64,000 bases of DNA, taken from Photobacterium profundum (GTDB lineage: Bacteria > Pseudomonadota > Gammaproteobacteria > Enterobacterales > Vibrionaceae). The stretch's first letter is position 1. Each line of letters begins with the position of its first letter. The position numbers and the translations under genes are program-made. Location: contig NZ_PYOD01000001.1 of NCBI RefSeq assembly GCF_003026285.1, forward strand, positions 124,001 to 188,000. The letters run 5' to 3'. Shown here one piece after another: positions 25,061 through 35,898 of this stretch. The notes beneath the pieces are model-generated. The model saw nothing but the letters and a program-made list of their open reading frames with translations. It did no database searches and was not told the origin of the DNA.

Positions 25061-26448
25061 TAGCTCTCCATTGCTAGTTCAATTTCCACACACAATCCAC
25101 TTTTTGTATTGCTAAGACTTAGCTTACCTTGATTCTGTTCTAAAACTTTTTGACTAAGTGTTAACCCAAGCCCCGTGCCAGTGCTTTTATCTTTCGTAGT
25201 AAAGAAAGGTAATAACACTTTATCCTTAATACTTTCATCAATCCCAGTCCCAAAATCGGTAATTGATAACTTAATCCGTAATCCTCTCTGCTCCGCATTA
25301 ATAAAAATGACTTTCTTATTAATCGAGGCATCAATAGCGTTATTGACAATATTGATCACCACATCTTCTAGTTGTTCTTTGTCCGCGTAAAAATATAAAT
25401 CTGTCGGAATATCAATCTCTACTTGGAAATCATTTAATCGATGGGCCATCAACTCAAGCGATTCCTTAATCAATTCAGCAACAGAAAGCCTTTGTTTTAT
25501 AGGCATACGTTTATGCGAAAATTGAAGTAACTCTTGGCTAATATGAGCCGCTTTCAACAGACCTTTACGAATGTGTTCAAGCTGCCTCTGGGCGTTATCC
25601 CGATCGTATTCACTTATTATTATTTGTTTTTCAAGTAAATCACACCGCATCAAAGCGCTACTTAACGGCGTTTTTATTTCGTGAGCAATACCCGAGGCCA
25701 ACTCACCAATACCTCTCAATTTATCATTATGCAGCACCTGATGAAGTGAACGTTCGATTTGCTGCTGTCTTTCAGCATCAAACAGTTCAAGTGTCTTTCT
25801 TAGGTAGATCAACATCACCAGAGCTAAAAAAGTACGAATCATAGGACCAACTACTATATGTTCGATATAAAATAGCCCTGCGAACAATCCATAAATTATG
25901 ATAGAAATGCCTAAGTACCCTACAGCTCCTGCAGCTTTACGCTCTTCCTGCTTCAGCTTCTTGGAATAATTCATAAGAGCGGCGCCAGCTAACATTCCCG
26001 CACCAGAACCAAATAGCCATCGTATTTGAAATGTTGTTTCTCTTACAAAGATATAGAGGTCTTGGGAGAAATAACGATAAACGACACCAACAAAAAATAG
26101 CGCTGTAACAACTTGGGTAATCAAAGAAAGCTGTGACCGAAAACGCCATTTGGTCATCGCGAGCATTTGTAGAGCAAAATAGCCCAAAGCAATAAAGGAA
26201 GTCCAAAGTTTTACCACTTTTAATATCTTTACTGTCTGGTGCATCATCAACTCTTCTTGATACACGTGCAGATACAATTCAGACCACTCATGAAGTCCAT
26301 GTATAAAACCAAAGATAGCTAACGTTGGAAGCGCAGAGGCAATAGAGAGATGGCTAAATCGCAAATCACGGAAAAAAATAGTAAAACCAATAGCAATAAA
26401 AATTAAGCCATAAAGCATATAGAGACTAAATACGAAAAGTTCTTGCAT
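25060..26448 (-). CDS. sensor histidine kinase with multi-helix membrane sensor
   Basis: 462 residues. Residues 1-220 hold about seven predicted membrane helices (LYMLYGLIFIAIGFTIFFRD; ALPTLAIFGFIHGLHEW; WTSFIALGYFALQ; VTALFFVGVVYRYF; GAGMLAGAALM; YLGISIIIYGLFAGLF; FLALVMLIYL), a membrane sensor without a large periplasmic domain. The HisKA box GIAHEIKTPLSSAL carries the phospho-His; then HATPase: NIVNNAIDASI (N box), DFGTGIDE (G1), FTTKDKSTGTGLGL. It pairs with the next gene. A signal such as quinone redox state is conceivable from the topology but unproven. Confidence 0.92.
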   Translation of the reverse strand: MQELFVFSLYMLYGLIFIAIGFTIFFRDLRFSHLSIASALPTLAIFGFIHGLHEWSELYLHVYQEELMMHQTVKILKVVKLWTSFIALGYFALQMLAMTKWRFRSQLSLITQVVTALFFVGVVYRYFSQDLYIFVRETTFQIRWLFGSGAGMLAGAALMNYSKKLKQEERKAAGAVGYLGISIIIYGLFAGLFYIEHIVVGPMIRTFLALVMLIYLRKTLELFDAERQQQIERSLHQVLHNDKLRGIGELASGIAHEIKTPLSSALMRCDLLEKQIIISEYDRDNAQRQLEHIRKGLLKAAHISQELLQFSHKRMPIKQRLSVAELIKESLELMAHRLNDFQVEIDIPTDLYFYADKEQLEDVVINIVNNAIDASINKKVIFINAEQRGLRIKLSITDFGTGIDESIKDKVLLPFFTTKDKSTGTGLGLTLSQKVLEQNQGKLSLSNTKSGLCVEIELAMES

Positions 26449-26538
26449 TGAAGTACTCTAATCTCTGGATAGAGTTGAGCAAGATAGCACTTTAAGAAGA
26501 TCATTTGTTTGAGCTTTGTCTCTGTAATGGACAATAAT

Positions 26539-26694
26539 ATATTACCCAAACTACCTCAGTATGCAGATCACCATAATTACGTTCTTAATATAAATTACGA
26601 TTCTCCGTAAACATTTTGCAGTATAGATTTTACTGAACAATGGTATTGAAAACTCATCAATTTCGGGGGGCATTCGTTAAGCTTGGGTATATTA
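26539..26694. repeat. degenerate MITE relic related to the 36.7-kb element
   Basis: Left end near 26539 (ATTACCCAAACTACCTCAG) and right end near 26670-26694 (AAGCTTGGGTATATTA) are degraded forms of the terminal repeats found at 36717-36982. The space between has no gene. It lies upstream of the DUF3080 lipoprotein gene. Confidence 0.55.
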
Positions 26695-26754
26695 CTCGCT
26701 CTCCTCTAATCATTCGTATAATTAAACAATGCGGATAAGGAGCTATGCCTTTGA

Positions 26755-27801
26755 ATGTCTGAATCGATCTTGCAATATCACATACTTGGGCTGTTCTTCT
26801 CGATAGCACTGCTTACAGGGTGTGAACGAAACAGTACTGACGTAGCCTTTCAACGCTATCATGACCGATTGGCAAGCGTTCTAGATGTCGACACTATACC
26901 TGCCCCTACAACGTCCATGATTCCCTTTCCTGACGTTCGTGATCTCACGCTACCAAATCCAGATATACGCATAAGTTTGCTGAACGCTTATGAGCTCAGA
27001 AAGTGTGATTTATTCCACCTAATAGCCGAGCGCAATTCAATATTGGGAAAGGTTCAAGATAAAACCCACCAGCTACAATATGAACTACTGTTAATTAACG
27101 GGCTAAATCGCTGTATTGCAACACTTGATAAACAGTCAACACTTCACACTGAATTAGTATTACTGGAAACACAGAAGCAACGGCAATTATCTCACCACCT
27201 ATGGAATATGGTAATTAGTGGCAAAGAATGGCGTCAGCAATTCTCCCCCGTTTCAACAACCTTTGAATTAAATCACTTCCCAGGCTTTGTCGAAAACCAA
27301 GAAGCCTTTCGCAATATTGCAGGCATTACCACCAACATTCTCACTAAAATTCCGACATCAAAACAATCAATAGATGCTTTGCTGTATCACCAAGAACAAA
27401 TCCACCTATTTCGCTATTACGGACAATTGTTCTACTCAATGACACGTGCTCGTGATTGGTTACTTGCCACAACAGCCTTGCTTGAAGCACAAGAAAACAC
27501 GATCAGTTGCGGTCCGAACCGAAATCAACAGAAAGCGACCTATTTACGTAATGTCTTCTTCAAATTCTTTGCTGAACCTATTCAGCCTTACCTGGCAGAG
27601 TTAGATTCACAATACCAACAGCTTCAACCTGATCTTATCACTGCATTTTCAATTATCTCTCCGCTACTCGATGCTTTCACGCCCTACCATCGCACCTATA
27701 TCGAAGGGCAATTACATGCATCATTTCGTGCAGCCACTCTAAAACACGTCAAATTTTGGCAACGTACATTCAAACGTTGTGGCATAAAACTCGGAAATTA
27801 A
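26755..27801 (+). CDS. DUF3080-family lipoprotein
   Basis: 348 residues. Type II signal: hydrophobic LGLFFSIALLTGCERN with lipobox LTGC, lipidated Cys at about 23. The mature part (FQRYHDRLASVLDV; FPDVRDLTLPNPDIRISLLN; the segment ELRKCDLFHLIAERNSILGK and the VLLETQKQR region) matches the DUF3080 family of lipoproteins in Vibrio and Shewanella, function unknown. AAGGAG lies 13 bases upstream, a longer-than-usual spacing; the ATG at 26743 closer to it runs into a stop after five codons. Confidence 0.85.
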   Translation: MSESILQYHILGLFFSIALLTGCERNSTDVAFQRYHDRLASVLDVDTIPAPTTSMIPFPDVRDLTLPNPDIRISLLNAYELRKCDLFHLIAERNSILGKVQDKTHQLQYELLLINGLNRCIATLDKQSTLHTELVLLETQKQRQLSHHLWNMVISGKEWRQQFSPVSTTFELNHFPGFVENQEAFRNIAGITTNILTKIPTSKQSIDALLYHQEQIHLFRYYGQLFYSMTRARDWLLATTALLEAQENTISCGPNRNQQKATYLRNVFFKFFAEPIQPYLAELDSQYQQLQPDLITAFSIISPLLDAFTPYHRTYIEGQLHASFRAATLKHVKFWQRTFKRCGIKLGN

Positions 27802-28001
27802 ATCTGAGCTTTTTATCTAAAACCAAAAACAACTTAAAATCATTATTTATCAGATGCATATGAAATATTCACAAAATAATTAATTTTAATTATTGACTAA
27901 ACCCTACCGGAAGCATAAATTAATTACAGAAGTTGCCAAATGGAACTTCAAGCCACTTGTCTCGTTCGCCTCGTTAGAGGGAACAAAGAGAAAGTAAACA
28001 A

Positions 28002-28030
28002 CTTGAAATATTAGGCATCACGTCCCTGAA
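28002..28030 (+). promoter_or_regulatory. sigma32-like heat-shock promoter
   Basis: CTTGAAA at 28002-28008 and CCCTGAA at 28024-28030, spaced 15, fit the heat-shock sigma-32 consensus (CTTGAAA / CCCCATnT) with a good -35 and an imperfect -10. It lies 112 bases before ibpA. Confidence 0.6.
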
Positions 28031-28064
28031 CCCAAGGTGGTCTGTGGAGTGTATGTTCTGATCC

Positions 28065-28141
28065 CCTTAGTGCCTAGTTACGTCTGATACCCTCATGCGT
28101 ATTTATCACTAAGGCTATTGCTTATTTATGAGGATAGTTTT
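28065..28141 (+). promoter_or_regulatory. ROSE-type RNA thermometer of ibpA
   Basis: CTATTGCT (28115-28122) pairs with the ribosome site AGGATAG (28131-28137): C-G, U-A, A-U, U-A, U-G, bulged G, C-G, U-A. This is the U-U-G-C-U pairing with bulged G that defines ROSE elements. A second helix, CCTTAGTG (28065-28072) with CACTAAGG (28107-28114), is perfect and abuts it. Both lie directly before the start at 28142. Confidence 0.8.
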
Positions 28142-28576
28142 ATGAGAAATGTCGATTTTACTCCCCTATACCGTAGTGCTATTGGTTTCGACCGTCTGTT
28201 TGACATGATGGAATCGAACAACGCAAAAAATGCGAAAAGTACATCAAACGGTTACCCTCCGTACAATATCGAGCAGAAAGATGAAAACAATTACCGTATT
28301 ACCATGGCGGTAGCTGGTTTTTCTGACGATCAGATTAATATCACCCAAAAAGAAAATCTACTTATCATCACTGCTGAAAGTAAAAACAACGAAGACGCAG
28401 ACAAGAATTACATTTATCAAGGCATTGCTGAGCGCGATTTCGAACGTAAGTTCCAACTAGCTGACTACATCAAAGTGCTAAACGCAACCATGAAAAATGG
28501 TCTACTTCATATTGATTTAGAGCGTGAAACACCAGACGTCATGCAACCACGTACGATTGCCATCAGCCATAAATAA
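28142..28576 (+). CDS. ibpA: small heat-shock protein IbpA/HSP20
   Basis: 144 residues, start at 28142 because the ROSE hairpin masks GAGGAT just before it; the longer reading from 28118 begins within the hairpin. Begins RNVDFTPLYRSAIGFDRLFD, like E. coli IbpA/IbpB, followed by the alpha-crystallin domain YNIEQKDENNYRITMAVAGF and ending TMKNGLLHIDLERETPDVMQ and P-R-T-I-A-I. It holds aggregating proteins for refolding by DnaK-ClpB. The next gene downstream is dnaK. Confidence 0.95.
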   Translation: MRNVDFTPLYRSAIGFDRLFDMMESNNAKNAKSTSNGYPPYNIEQKDENNYRITMAVAGFSDDQINITQKENLLIITAESKNNEDADKNYIYQGIAERDFERKFQLADYIKVLNATMKNGLLHIDLERETPDVMQPRTIAISHK

Positions 28577-28831
28577 CAGTGTGTAATAAGGTGAGAAACA
28601 ACCAATAGAACAACACGATGAAACAGAGCAACACGGTGAATAACATCAAGAGCATGATTTTATTAATATTGCCCTTGCTTAAATACCGCTTTTGTCATGT
28701 TAGTTCTCATCTATAAACAATTGATAAATTGATATATCCAACGGCTGATTATTTTTGATAAACGACACAAGACCTTCAAGGTTACTGCGTTTTAACCTTC
28801 AGCCGCCTACAAAATTCTTGGAGAAAAGATT
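28577..28831. other. intergenic region ibpA-dnaK
   Basis: 255 bases without a gene. The stretch near 28670-28700 (CCCTTGCTTAA ... GTCATG) is a weak heat-shock promoter candidate. No strong terminator was found, so read-through from ibpA is possible. Confidence 0.4.
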
Positions 28832-30757
28832 ATGAGTAAGATTATTGGTATTGACCTAGGCACAACGAATTCTTGTATTGCCCTATTGGATGGCGACAAG
28901 CCACGTGTAATTGAAAATGCTGAAGGTGAACGCACCACAGCCTCAGTGATTGCATATACCCAAGATGGCGAAATATTAGTGGGGCAACCCGCAAAACGCC
29001 AAGCTGTAACCAACCCAAAAAATACATTATTTGCAATCAAGCGTTTACTTGGCCGTCGTTTTGAAGACGAAGAAGTTCAACGCGACATCGAAATTATGCC
29101 ATTCAATATTGTGAAAGCCGATAATGGCGATGCATGGGTTGAGGCAAAAGGTAAAAAAATGGCAGCACCGCAAGTCTCGGCTGAAGTATTGAAAAAGATG
29201 AAGAAAACCGCCGAAGACTATTTAGGTGAAGAAGTAACGGGTGCTGTTATCACCGTACCAGCGTATTTCAACGATGCACAGCGTCAAGCAACCAAAGATG
29301 CAGGCCGCATTGCAGGGCTTGATGTAAAACGTATTATCAATGAACCAACTGCCGCTGCATTAGCTTATGGTTTAGATAAACAAGGTGGCGAACGTACCAT
29401 CGCGGTATACGACTTGGGTGGGGGTACATTTGATATCTCTATCATCGAGATCGACGAAGTAGACGGTGAGAAAACCTTCGAAGTGTTATCGACCAACGGT
29501 GATACCCACCTCGGCGGTGAAGACTTTGATAATCGTATGATTAACTACTTAGTCGGCGAATTTAAAAAAGAACAAGGTATTGATCTGAAATCCGATCCAT
29601 TAGCGATGCAGCGTGTGAAAGAAGCGGCAGAAAAAGCAAAAATTGAGCTTTCTTCCGCACAGCAAACCGATGTGAACTTACCTTATGTCACTGCTGATGC
29701 TAGCGGCCCTAAACACATGAACGTAAAAGTAACTCGTGCGAAATTGGAGTCACTGGTTGAAGACTTAGTACAACGTTCATTAGAGCCACTGAAAACAGCG
29801 CTAACAGATGCTAATTTATCCATCACCGATATCACTGACGTTATCTTAGTGGGTGGTCAAACCCGTATGCCTATGGTTCAAGCCAAAGTAACAGAGTTCT
29901 TTGGTAAAGAGCCGCGTAAAGACGTGAACCCTGATGAAGCAGTTGCTGTTGGTGCAGCTATTCAAGCTGGTGTATTAGCTGGTGAGGTAAAAGATGTCTT
30001 GTTATTAGATGTGACTCCACTGTCTCTTGGTATTGAAACCATGGGCGGCGTGATGACCAAGCTGATTGAGAAAAACACCACGATTCCAACCAAAGCGAAT
30101 CAAGTATTCTCAACTGCAGAAGATAACCAAAGTGCCGTTACGATTCACGTGTTGCAAGGTGAACGTAAGCAGTCGAACTACAACAAATCGTTAGGGCAGT
30201 TTAACCTCGAAGGTATTCAAGCTGGAGCACGTGGAACAGCACAAATTGATGTGACCTTTGACTTAGATGCCGATGGTATTTTACATGTTTCTGCTACGGA
30301 TAAAGCCACAAACAAAGAGCAGAAGATCACCATCCAAGCTTCTAGCGGGCTAAGTAACGACGACATCGAAAAGATGGTACAAGAAGCAGAAGCTAACAAA
30401 GAAGCGGATAAAATGTTCGAAGAGTTAGTGACAGCCAGAAACCAAGCCGATCAACTGGTACACAGTACCCGTAAGCAAGTCGAAGAGCTGGGTGATGCAC
30501 TTCCTACTGATGAAAAAGCAAAGATTGATACAGCAATAGCCGATGTTGATACTGCACTCAAAGGCGAAGACAAAGCTACGATTGATAATGCCACACAAGC
30601 ATTAATGACAGCATCTCAAGCCTTGGTACAAATGGCGCAACAACAAGCACAAGCGCAACATGCTCAATCAAGCCAGCAGACGAATAACACAACAGATCAA
30701 TCTTCAACTGACGATGATGTGTTTGAAGCCGAGTTCGAAGAAGTCAAAGACAAATAA
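28832..30757 (+). CDS. dnaK: chaperone DnaK (Hsp70), solitary copy
   Basis: 641 residues. Nucleotide-binding domain: [49 protein letters not shown]; linker [19 protein letters not shown]; peptide-binding domain; lid and the C-terminal [10 protein letters not shown] close to the E. coli tail. The RBS GGAGAAA precedes the ATG. Normally dnaK is followed by dnaJ; here a strong terminator and unrelated genes follow, so this is probably a second dnaK. A second DnaK has been annotated in Photobacterium profundum. It shares context with ibpA, which suggests a dedicated refolding unit. Confidence 0.97.
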   Translation: MSKIIGIDLGTTNSCIALLDGDKPRVIENAEGERTTASVIAYTQDGEILVGQPAKRQAVTNPKNTLFAIKRLLGRRFEDEEVQRDIEIMPFNIVKADNGDAWVEAKGKKMAAPQVSAEVLKKMKKTAEDYLGEEVTGAVITVPAYFNDAQRQATKDAGRIAGLDVKRIINEPTAAALAYGLDKQGGERTIAVYDLGGGTFDISIIEIDEVDGEKTFEVLSTNGDTHLGGEDFDNRMINYLVGEFKKEQGIDLKSDPLAMQRVKEAAEKAKIELSSAQQTDVNLPYVTADASGPKHMNVKVTRAKLESLVEDLVQRSLEPLKTALTDANLSITDITDVILVGGQTRMPMVQAKVTEFFGKEPRKDVNPDEAVAVGAAIQAGVLAGEVKDVLLLDVTPLSLGIETMGGVMTKLIEKNTTIPTKANQVFSTAEDNQSAVTIHVLQGERKQSNYNKSLGQFNLEGIQAGARGTAQIDVTFDLDADGILHVSATDKATNKEQKITIQASSGLSNDDIEKMVQEAEANKEADKMFEELVTARNQADQLVHSTRKQVEELGDALPTDEKAKIDTAIADVDTALKGEDKATIDNATQALMTASQALVQMAQQQAQAQHAQSSQQTNNTTDQSSTDDDVFEAEFEEVKDK

Positions 30758-30803
30758 CAATGTGTCGTCTTTCTTAATGAAAGCACACAGTCAATAAAAT
30801 AAT

Positions 30804-30838
30804 AAAGCCCAGCATCAATTCTGATGGTGGGCTTTTTG
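30804..30838 (+). terminator. intrinsic terminator after dnaK
   Basis: AAAGCCCAGCATCA (30804-30817) pairs with TGATGGTGGGCTTT, one mismatch, followed by a T run. It closes the dnaK unit and excludes a downstream dnaJ. Confidence 0.9.
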
Positions 30839-30890
30839 ATGAAAGCAAAACTTTATTAGGTTTTAAATCTTTCATCGTGCCCTTGAGTTT

Positions 30891-31046
30891 TTACTGCTTA
30901 AAAAAATACGAGATAAAGTTAAATATTCTCAATGTTTCATGTATTTCAATCAACGGGTGTTTTTCATCATCCTGCTCATTAGATTCTTCAGGTTGTGATG
31001 CACACGCTGCTAACATTAGTGTCATGATTATTATTAATTTCTTCAT
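30891..31046 (-). CDS. small lipoprotein
   Basis: 51 residues. MKKLIIIMTLMLAACASQPE: a short lipoprotein signal with lipobox LAAC, lipidated Cys15, followed by an acidic linker (EESNEQDDE) and a hydrophobic end (IFNFISYFFKQ). It is on the minus strand behind the dnaK terminator. The upstream ribosome site is weak. It is easily missed because of its length. No family recognised. Confidence 0.55.
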   Translation of the reverse strand: MKKLIIIMTLMLAACASQPEESNEQDDEKHPLIEIHETLRIFNFISYFFKQ

Positions 31047-31147
31047 TTTAAATCTAATTCGGACAAAAGCACGTGACGTTATCCATACATGATGTACTAA
31101 TCAATACCCACACCTCCTTATTTAGAAATAATTAATATTAATGGTTA

Positions 31148-31591
31148 TTACAACCACTCACTCATCACCACATGGGTTTTGATTTTGACAATATCGACGT
31201 GTGCATCCAAAGTTTCACGTATTTGATGTAAACGTTGGATTGAATCGGCTTTTACAAACACGAGTAAATCCATATCACCACTAACTCCATGACACGACTG
31301 CACTTCAGGTAAGCTTTTAAATACATCGACCACATCGACACACCGAGCACATTGATGACGTATTTCAAAATATGCCGATACGCCCTCTTTCTGTGATTCT
31401 GACAGTAAGACTTGATAACCGCGAATCGTACCAGTTTGCTCTAACTTTTTGATGCGCTCTGTAACTGCAGGACGAGACAGATTCACCGTCTCTGCAATTG
31501 CAGACACACTTTGGCGGGCATTTTTTCGTAATTCTGCAATGATTGCCTGATCAAATTTGTCCAAAGGCGTCCTCTGCTCTTTTCTGTGCAC
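31148..31591 (-). CDS. Lrp/AsnC-family transcription regulator
   Basis: 147 residues. N-terminal HTH (DKFDQAIIAELRKNARQSVS, NLSRPAVTERIKKLEQTGTI) and C-terminal RAM/ligand-binding domain (VDVVDVFKSLPEVQSCHGVS, GDMDLLVFVK). It starts with MHRKEQRTPLDKFD. It is divergent from a YjeH-type amino-acid exporter, so control of that gene by methionine, leucine or similar amino acids is likely, as for AsnC-type pairs elsewhere. Confidence 0.92.
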   Translation of the reverse strand: MHRKEQRTPLDKFDQAIIAELRKNARQSVSAIAETVNLSRPAVTERIKKLEQTGTIRGYQVLLSESQKEGVSAYFEIRHQCARCVDVVDVFKSLPEVQSCHGVSGDMDLLVFVKADSIQRLHQIRETLDAHVDIVKIKTHVVMSEWL

Positions 31592-31729
31592 TACACATTA
31601 GCTGCATAATGCCTGCAAATTGTCGTGAAAAGCTGCATATTTCAGGGTTAATCTGACAGATTGTCAGCACTGAGCCCATTATACTCAACCTATCTACTAG
31701 AATATCACCACGAATAGACAGGTTTAGCA

Positions 31730-33022
31730 ATGGATGACAGTTCAACAAAAATGGGGCGATGGCAAGGTGCAGGCTTAATGGCCACCACATTATTAGGTAC
31801 TGGCGTGTTTATTCTACCGCAAATGACCATTGATATTGCTGGCGATGGTGCAATCTATACGTGGTTATTGTTAACACTGGCTATCATACCTGTCACCGTT
31901 GTCTTTGGTGCGCTAACAGCCAAATTCCCGCACGCAGCCGGTCCCGCTTATTTTGTCGAACAAGCCTTTGGTCAAGTGGCTGGACGTTCCATCGGTTTGC
32001 TTTTTTTGTTTGTGGTGCCAATTGGTGCACCTGCTGCGATTTTACTGACCTTCCATTTTGTTCATGCGCTAATCCCTCTATCTGCACAAGGTTTACTGGC
32101 AGCAGAACTGGGATCATTATTATTGCTGTTTGCACTGAATTACAAAGGCATCCAGATATCCGCTAAGTTGCAGTTCTTACTGACGTTAGCGATTATTATT
32201 GTCGTTATAGCGCTCTTTTCAATTATACAGTTCGGGCTGACAGCTGATGAATCGGTATCACAGACTTATTCAACGGTATTATCACAGGAAAAGATCCAAC
32301 CTAATCTAATTATGACAGCCGCAGGATTAGCATTTTGGAGCTTCCTTGGTGTCGAAGCCATGTCTCACTTAGCTAATGATTTTCGTAACCCCAAAAAAGA
32401 TATGTTACCCGCAATGATGATTGGTACTGTGTTAGTTGGCAGTATCTATTTCTTATGTACATGGGTGTTATTACGTATGCCAATGCCTACCGACATTGTC
32501 GCGAGCAACTTACCAAGCAGCAATTTAGCCATGATTAATGCATTTAACTATGGTTTAGGTGATTTTGGAGCACAAGTCATTGGTATTCTGGGTATTTCTG
32601 GCGGGTTAGCCACCGTCAATGTGTATACTGCTAGCTTGTCTCGTTTAGCGTGGAGTTTCAGTAAAGACGGTGTATTGCCGCGTTACTTGTCACCCCTTAA
32701 TCAACACAATGTACCATCACGTGCTTTGGCTGCTGTATTGATCGTGATGGGCTTAGTGATTGTGTTGGCCTATGCCGCCAACCGAGAGCTGGAAGATTTG
32801 ATCGCATGGGTTAATGGCGTGTTCGTGGTGATCTATTTTGCCTCAATGATGGCTGCCGCTAAGTTGTTACCTAAGCGCTACCAACCTCTCATTTTTCTAG
32901 GCTGTTTGTTCTGTGCTCTTCTCGCCTATGGGTTAGGTTTGAAAATGGTGTATGCCTTATTGTTACTCTGCCTAACCCTCCCCTTTCTAAAATGGCAACA
33001 AACTCACCTCGCCCGTGAATAA
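31730..33022 (+). CDS. yjeH: YjeH-like amino-acid (Met/branched-chain) exporter
   Basis: 430 residues, about 12 predicted membrane helices, APC superfamily. WQGAGLMATTLLGTGVFILP is the TM1 substrate-binding region (G-x-G). TFHFVHALIPL, ALNYKGIQIS and GLAFWSFLGVEAMSHLANDF (TM6) also align with E. coli YjeH, which exports methionine, leucine, isoleucine and valine. It diverges from an Lrp-family regulator that may control it. The TAA is followed by a 187-base gap before adhC. Confidence 0.85.
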   Translation: MDDSSTKMGRWQGAGLMATTLLGTGVFILPQMTIDIAGDGAIYTWLLLTLAIIPVTVVFGALTAKFPHAAGPAYFVEQAFGQVAGRSIGLLFLFVVPIGAPAAILLTFHFVHALIPLSAQGLLAAELGSLLLLFALNYKGIQISAKLQFLLTLAIIIVVIALFSIIQFGLTADESVSQTYSTVLSQEKIQPNLIMTAAGLAFWSFLGVEAMSHLANDFRNPKKDMLPAMMIGTVLVGSIYFLCTWVLLRMPMPTDIVASNLPSSNLAMINAFNYGLGDFGAQVIGILGISGGLATVNVYTASLSRLAWSFSKDGVLPRYLSPLNQHNVPSRALAAVLIVMGLVIVLAYAANRELEDLIAWVNGVFVVIYFASMMAAAKLLPKRYQPLIFLGCLFCALLAYGLGLKMVYALLLLCLTLPFLKWQQTHLARE

Positions 33023-33124
33023 TACGCCATCGCTACCTGCGTAGGCTCCTCTCTATCTTTGCTAGTCACACTATTTCCATATGGTAATAATTATTTACCA
33101 TTTAATGGGATTATCACCATGTGA

Positions 33125-34339
<1,215 letters not shown>

Positions 34340-34400
34340 ATACGATTGCAGCAGCGGCTATAAAGCGTAGCCGCATAAAGACCTCATCGAGTGTCGATTA

Positions 34401-34430
34401 AACAGCCTTCATTCGAAGGCTGTTCTTTTA
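34401..34430 (+). terminator. intrinsic terminator after adhC
   Basis: Perfect 10-base stem AACAGCCTTC / GAAGGCTGTT with ATTC loop, followed by CTTTTA. Confidence 0.9.
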
Positions 34431-34516
34431 TTAAGCCGTGATGATTACTGCATCCAATATATAGGGTTTGTTTCTTGTCGATATACTTGTAATAACGACA
34501 AGGCAAAAGCGCAACA

Positions 34517-35761
34517 ATGAGCAAAAAACATTTTACTTCACTACCTGTTCAGCTATTTCTATCTGCCGTTATTGCTTGGCTTCTCGCCACACTGTTACCA
34601 CTTCCATCGAATATAACGCAAACGGCGGCTTTTCAATTACTGATGCTGACAAAAACAACCTATATTGGGCTGTTAAAAATGGTGGTCGGTGCGGTTGTGA
34701 TGTTTTCCCTGCTACAAGGGATCACCAGTTTAGGATCCACATTACGACTGAAAACTCTGGGTTATAAAGCAGTATTGTTTTACAGCTTTACCTCATTAAT
34801 TGCGATTACATTAGGGTTAGGCTCATCCCTTGCCTTACCTGCTTGGCCACAGCTGATCGATACTGCATCGGTTTCAGTTGGTGAACATGTACAACTAATT
34901 GATAATACTGCCGCTTCTGGTGGTGCTATTGCAGAAAAGCTATTCAATATGGCATTGGCTAATCCTTTTTCTGCACTTACTAATACAAATTTGCTCGCTA
35001 TTGTTGTTTTTTCTCTGCTATTTGGTGTGGCGCTACTAACAAGCTTACCGACTAAACATCCTGTGTTTGAGGTTATCTCTGGCGTTAACAGTGCTTTGAA
35101 CCGTTTTGTCTCGGGTATTATTCGCTTCGCACCCATAGCTGTTTTTGCCATTGTTTTCGAGTTTACAGCCACCAGCGGTAGCGCTATTTTTGGTCAACTT
35201 GCCCAATTCGCTTTATTAGTTTTCGTACTCACACTGATTCACGGCGGTGTCGTGTTACCCGTTATCGCCAAGCTAGCAACCGGCATAAAATTCAGTACGT
35301 TATTTAAAGCATTGTCAGCGCCTATGGCCATGGCATTCGCAACATCATCGAGTTCTGCAACCTTGCCGTTATCGATGCAAACAGCAGAAAATGAGTTAGG
35401 CGTTTCACAGTCAACCAGCAGCATGGTGCTTCCACTAGGGGCTATCATGAATATGGATGGAACAGCGCTATTTGAAGGTGTAGCCGCTATTTTCTTGGCG
35501 CAGCTTTACGGCGTAGATTTGGGAACCAGCGGCTTGATCATGATCTTCATTATGGCGATGGTATCGTCAATTGGTGCACCGGGTATGCCTTCCGGTTCAA
35601 TGTCTGGCATGCAGTTGGTGCTACTTGCTGCTGGCATACCATTAGAAGCGATTGCTATCTTGCTGATCATTGAACGTCCACTTGATACCTTCCGCACAGC
35701 TGTCAATGTTGAAGGTGATATTATCGCTGCCTATGTTGTCGACAAATGGCAACGTTCATAG
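34517..35761 (+). CDS. dicarboxylate/amino acid:cation symporter (DAACS)
   Basis: 414 residues. The family's re-entrant serine loop AFATSSSSATLPLSMQ, the cation/substrate region LPLGAIMNMDGTALFEGVAA and GMPSGSMSGMQLVLLAAGIP are all visible, with eight or so membrane helices. Homologues carry glutamate, aspartate, serine/threonine or C4-dicarboxylates. Substrate not decidable. RBS AAGC/ GGCAAAA only weak before ATG 34517. Confidence 0.93.
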   Translation: MSKKHFTSLPVQLFLSAVIAWLLATLLPLPSNITQTAAFQLLMLTKTTYIGLLKMVVGAVVMFSLLQGITSLGSTLRLKTLGYKAVLFYSFTSLIAITLGLGSSLALPAWPQLIDTASVSVGEHVQLIDNTAASGGAIAEKLFNMALANPFSALTNTNLLAIVVFSLLFGVALLTSLPTKHPVFEVISGVNSALNRFVSGIIRFAPIAVFAIVFEFTATSGSAIFGQLAQFALLVFVLTLIHGGVVLPVIAKLATGIKFSTLFKALSAPMAMAFATSSSSATLPLSMQTAENELGVSQSTSSMVLPLGAIMNMDGTALFEGVAAIFLAQLYGVDLGTSGLIMIFIMAMVSSIGAPGMPSGSMSGMQLVLLAAGIPLEAIAILLIIERPLDTFRTAVNVEGDIIAAYVVDKWQRS

Positions 35762-35791
35762 CGAACAAACAAGATAAATAATTAAGTAACT

Positions 35792-35813
35792 AGCCAGCAT
35801 TACACTGCTGGCT
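35792..35813 (+). terminator. terminator-like hairpin
   Basis: AGCCAGC / GCTGGCT with an eight-base loop after the symporter; followed by TATTCC, so moderate strength. Confidence 0.6.
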
Positions 35814-35898
35814 TATTCCCCGACGATAAACATGACATTAGTCACACTATTTTGCTAGAATCCCGCGGTTTTCTACTTACTTCCACCCTGAGGATTTT

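Noticed and set aside
28670..28700. Second sigma32 promoter before dnaK
   Set aside because: Match to the consensus is weak on both boxes; not listed as a feature beyond a mention.
35239..35706. Antisense frames inside the symporter gene
   Set aside because: Shadows of the DAACS coding sequence.
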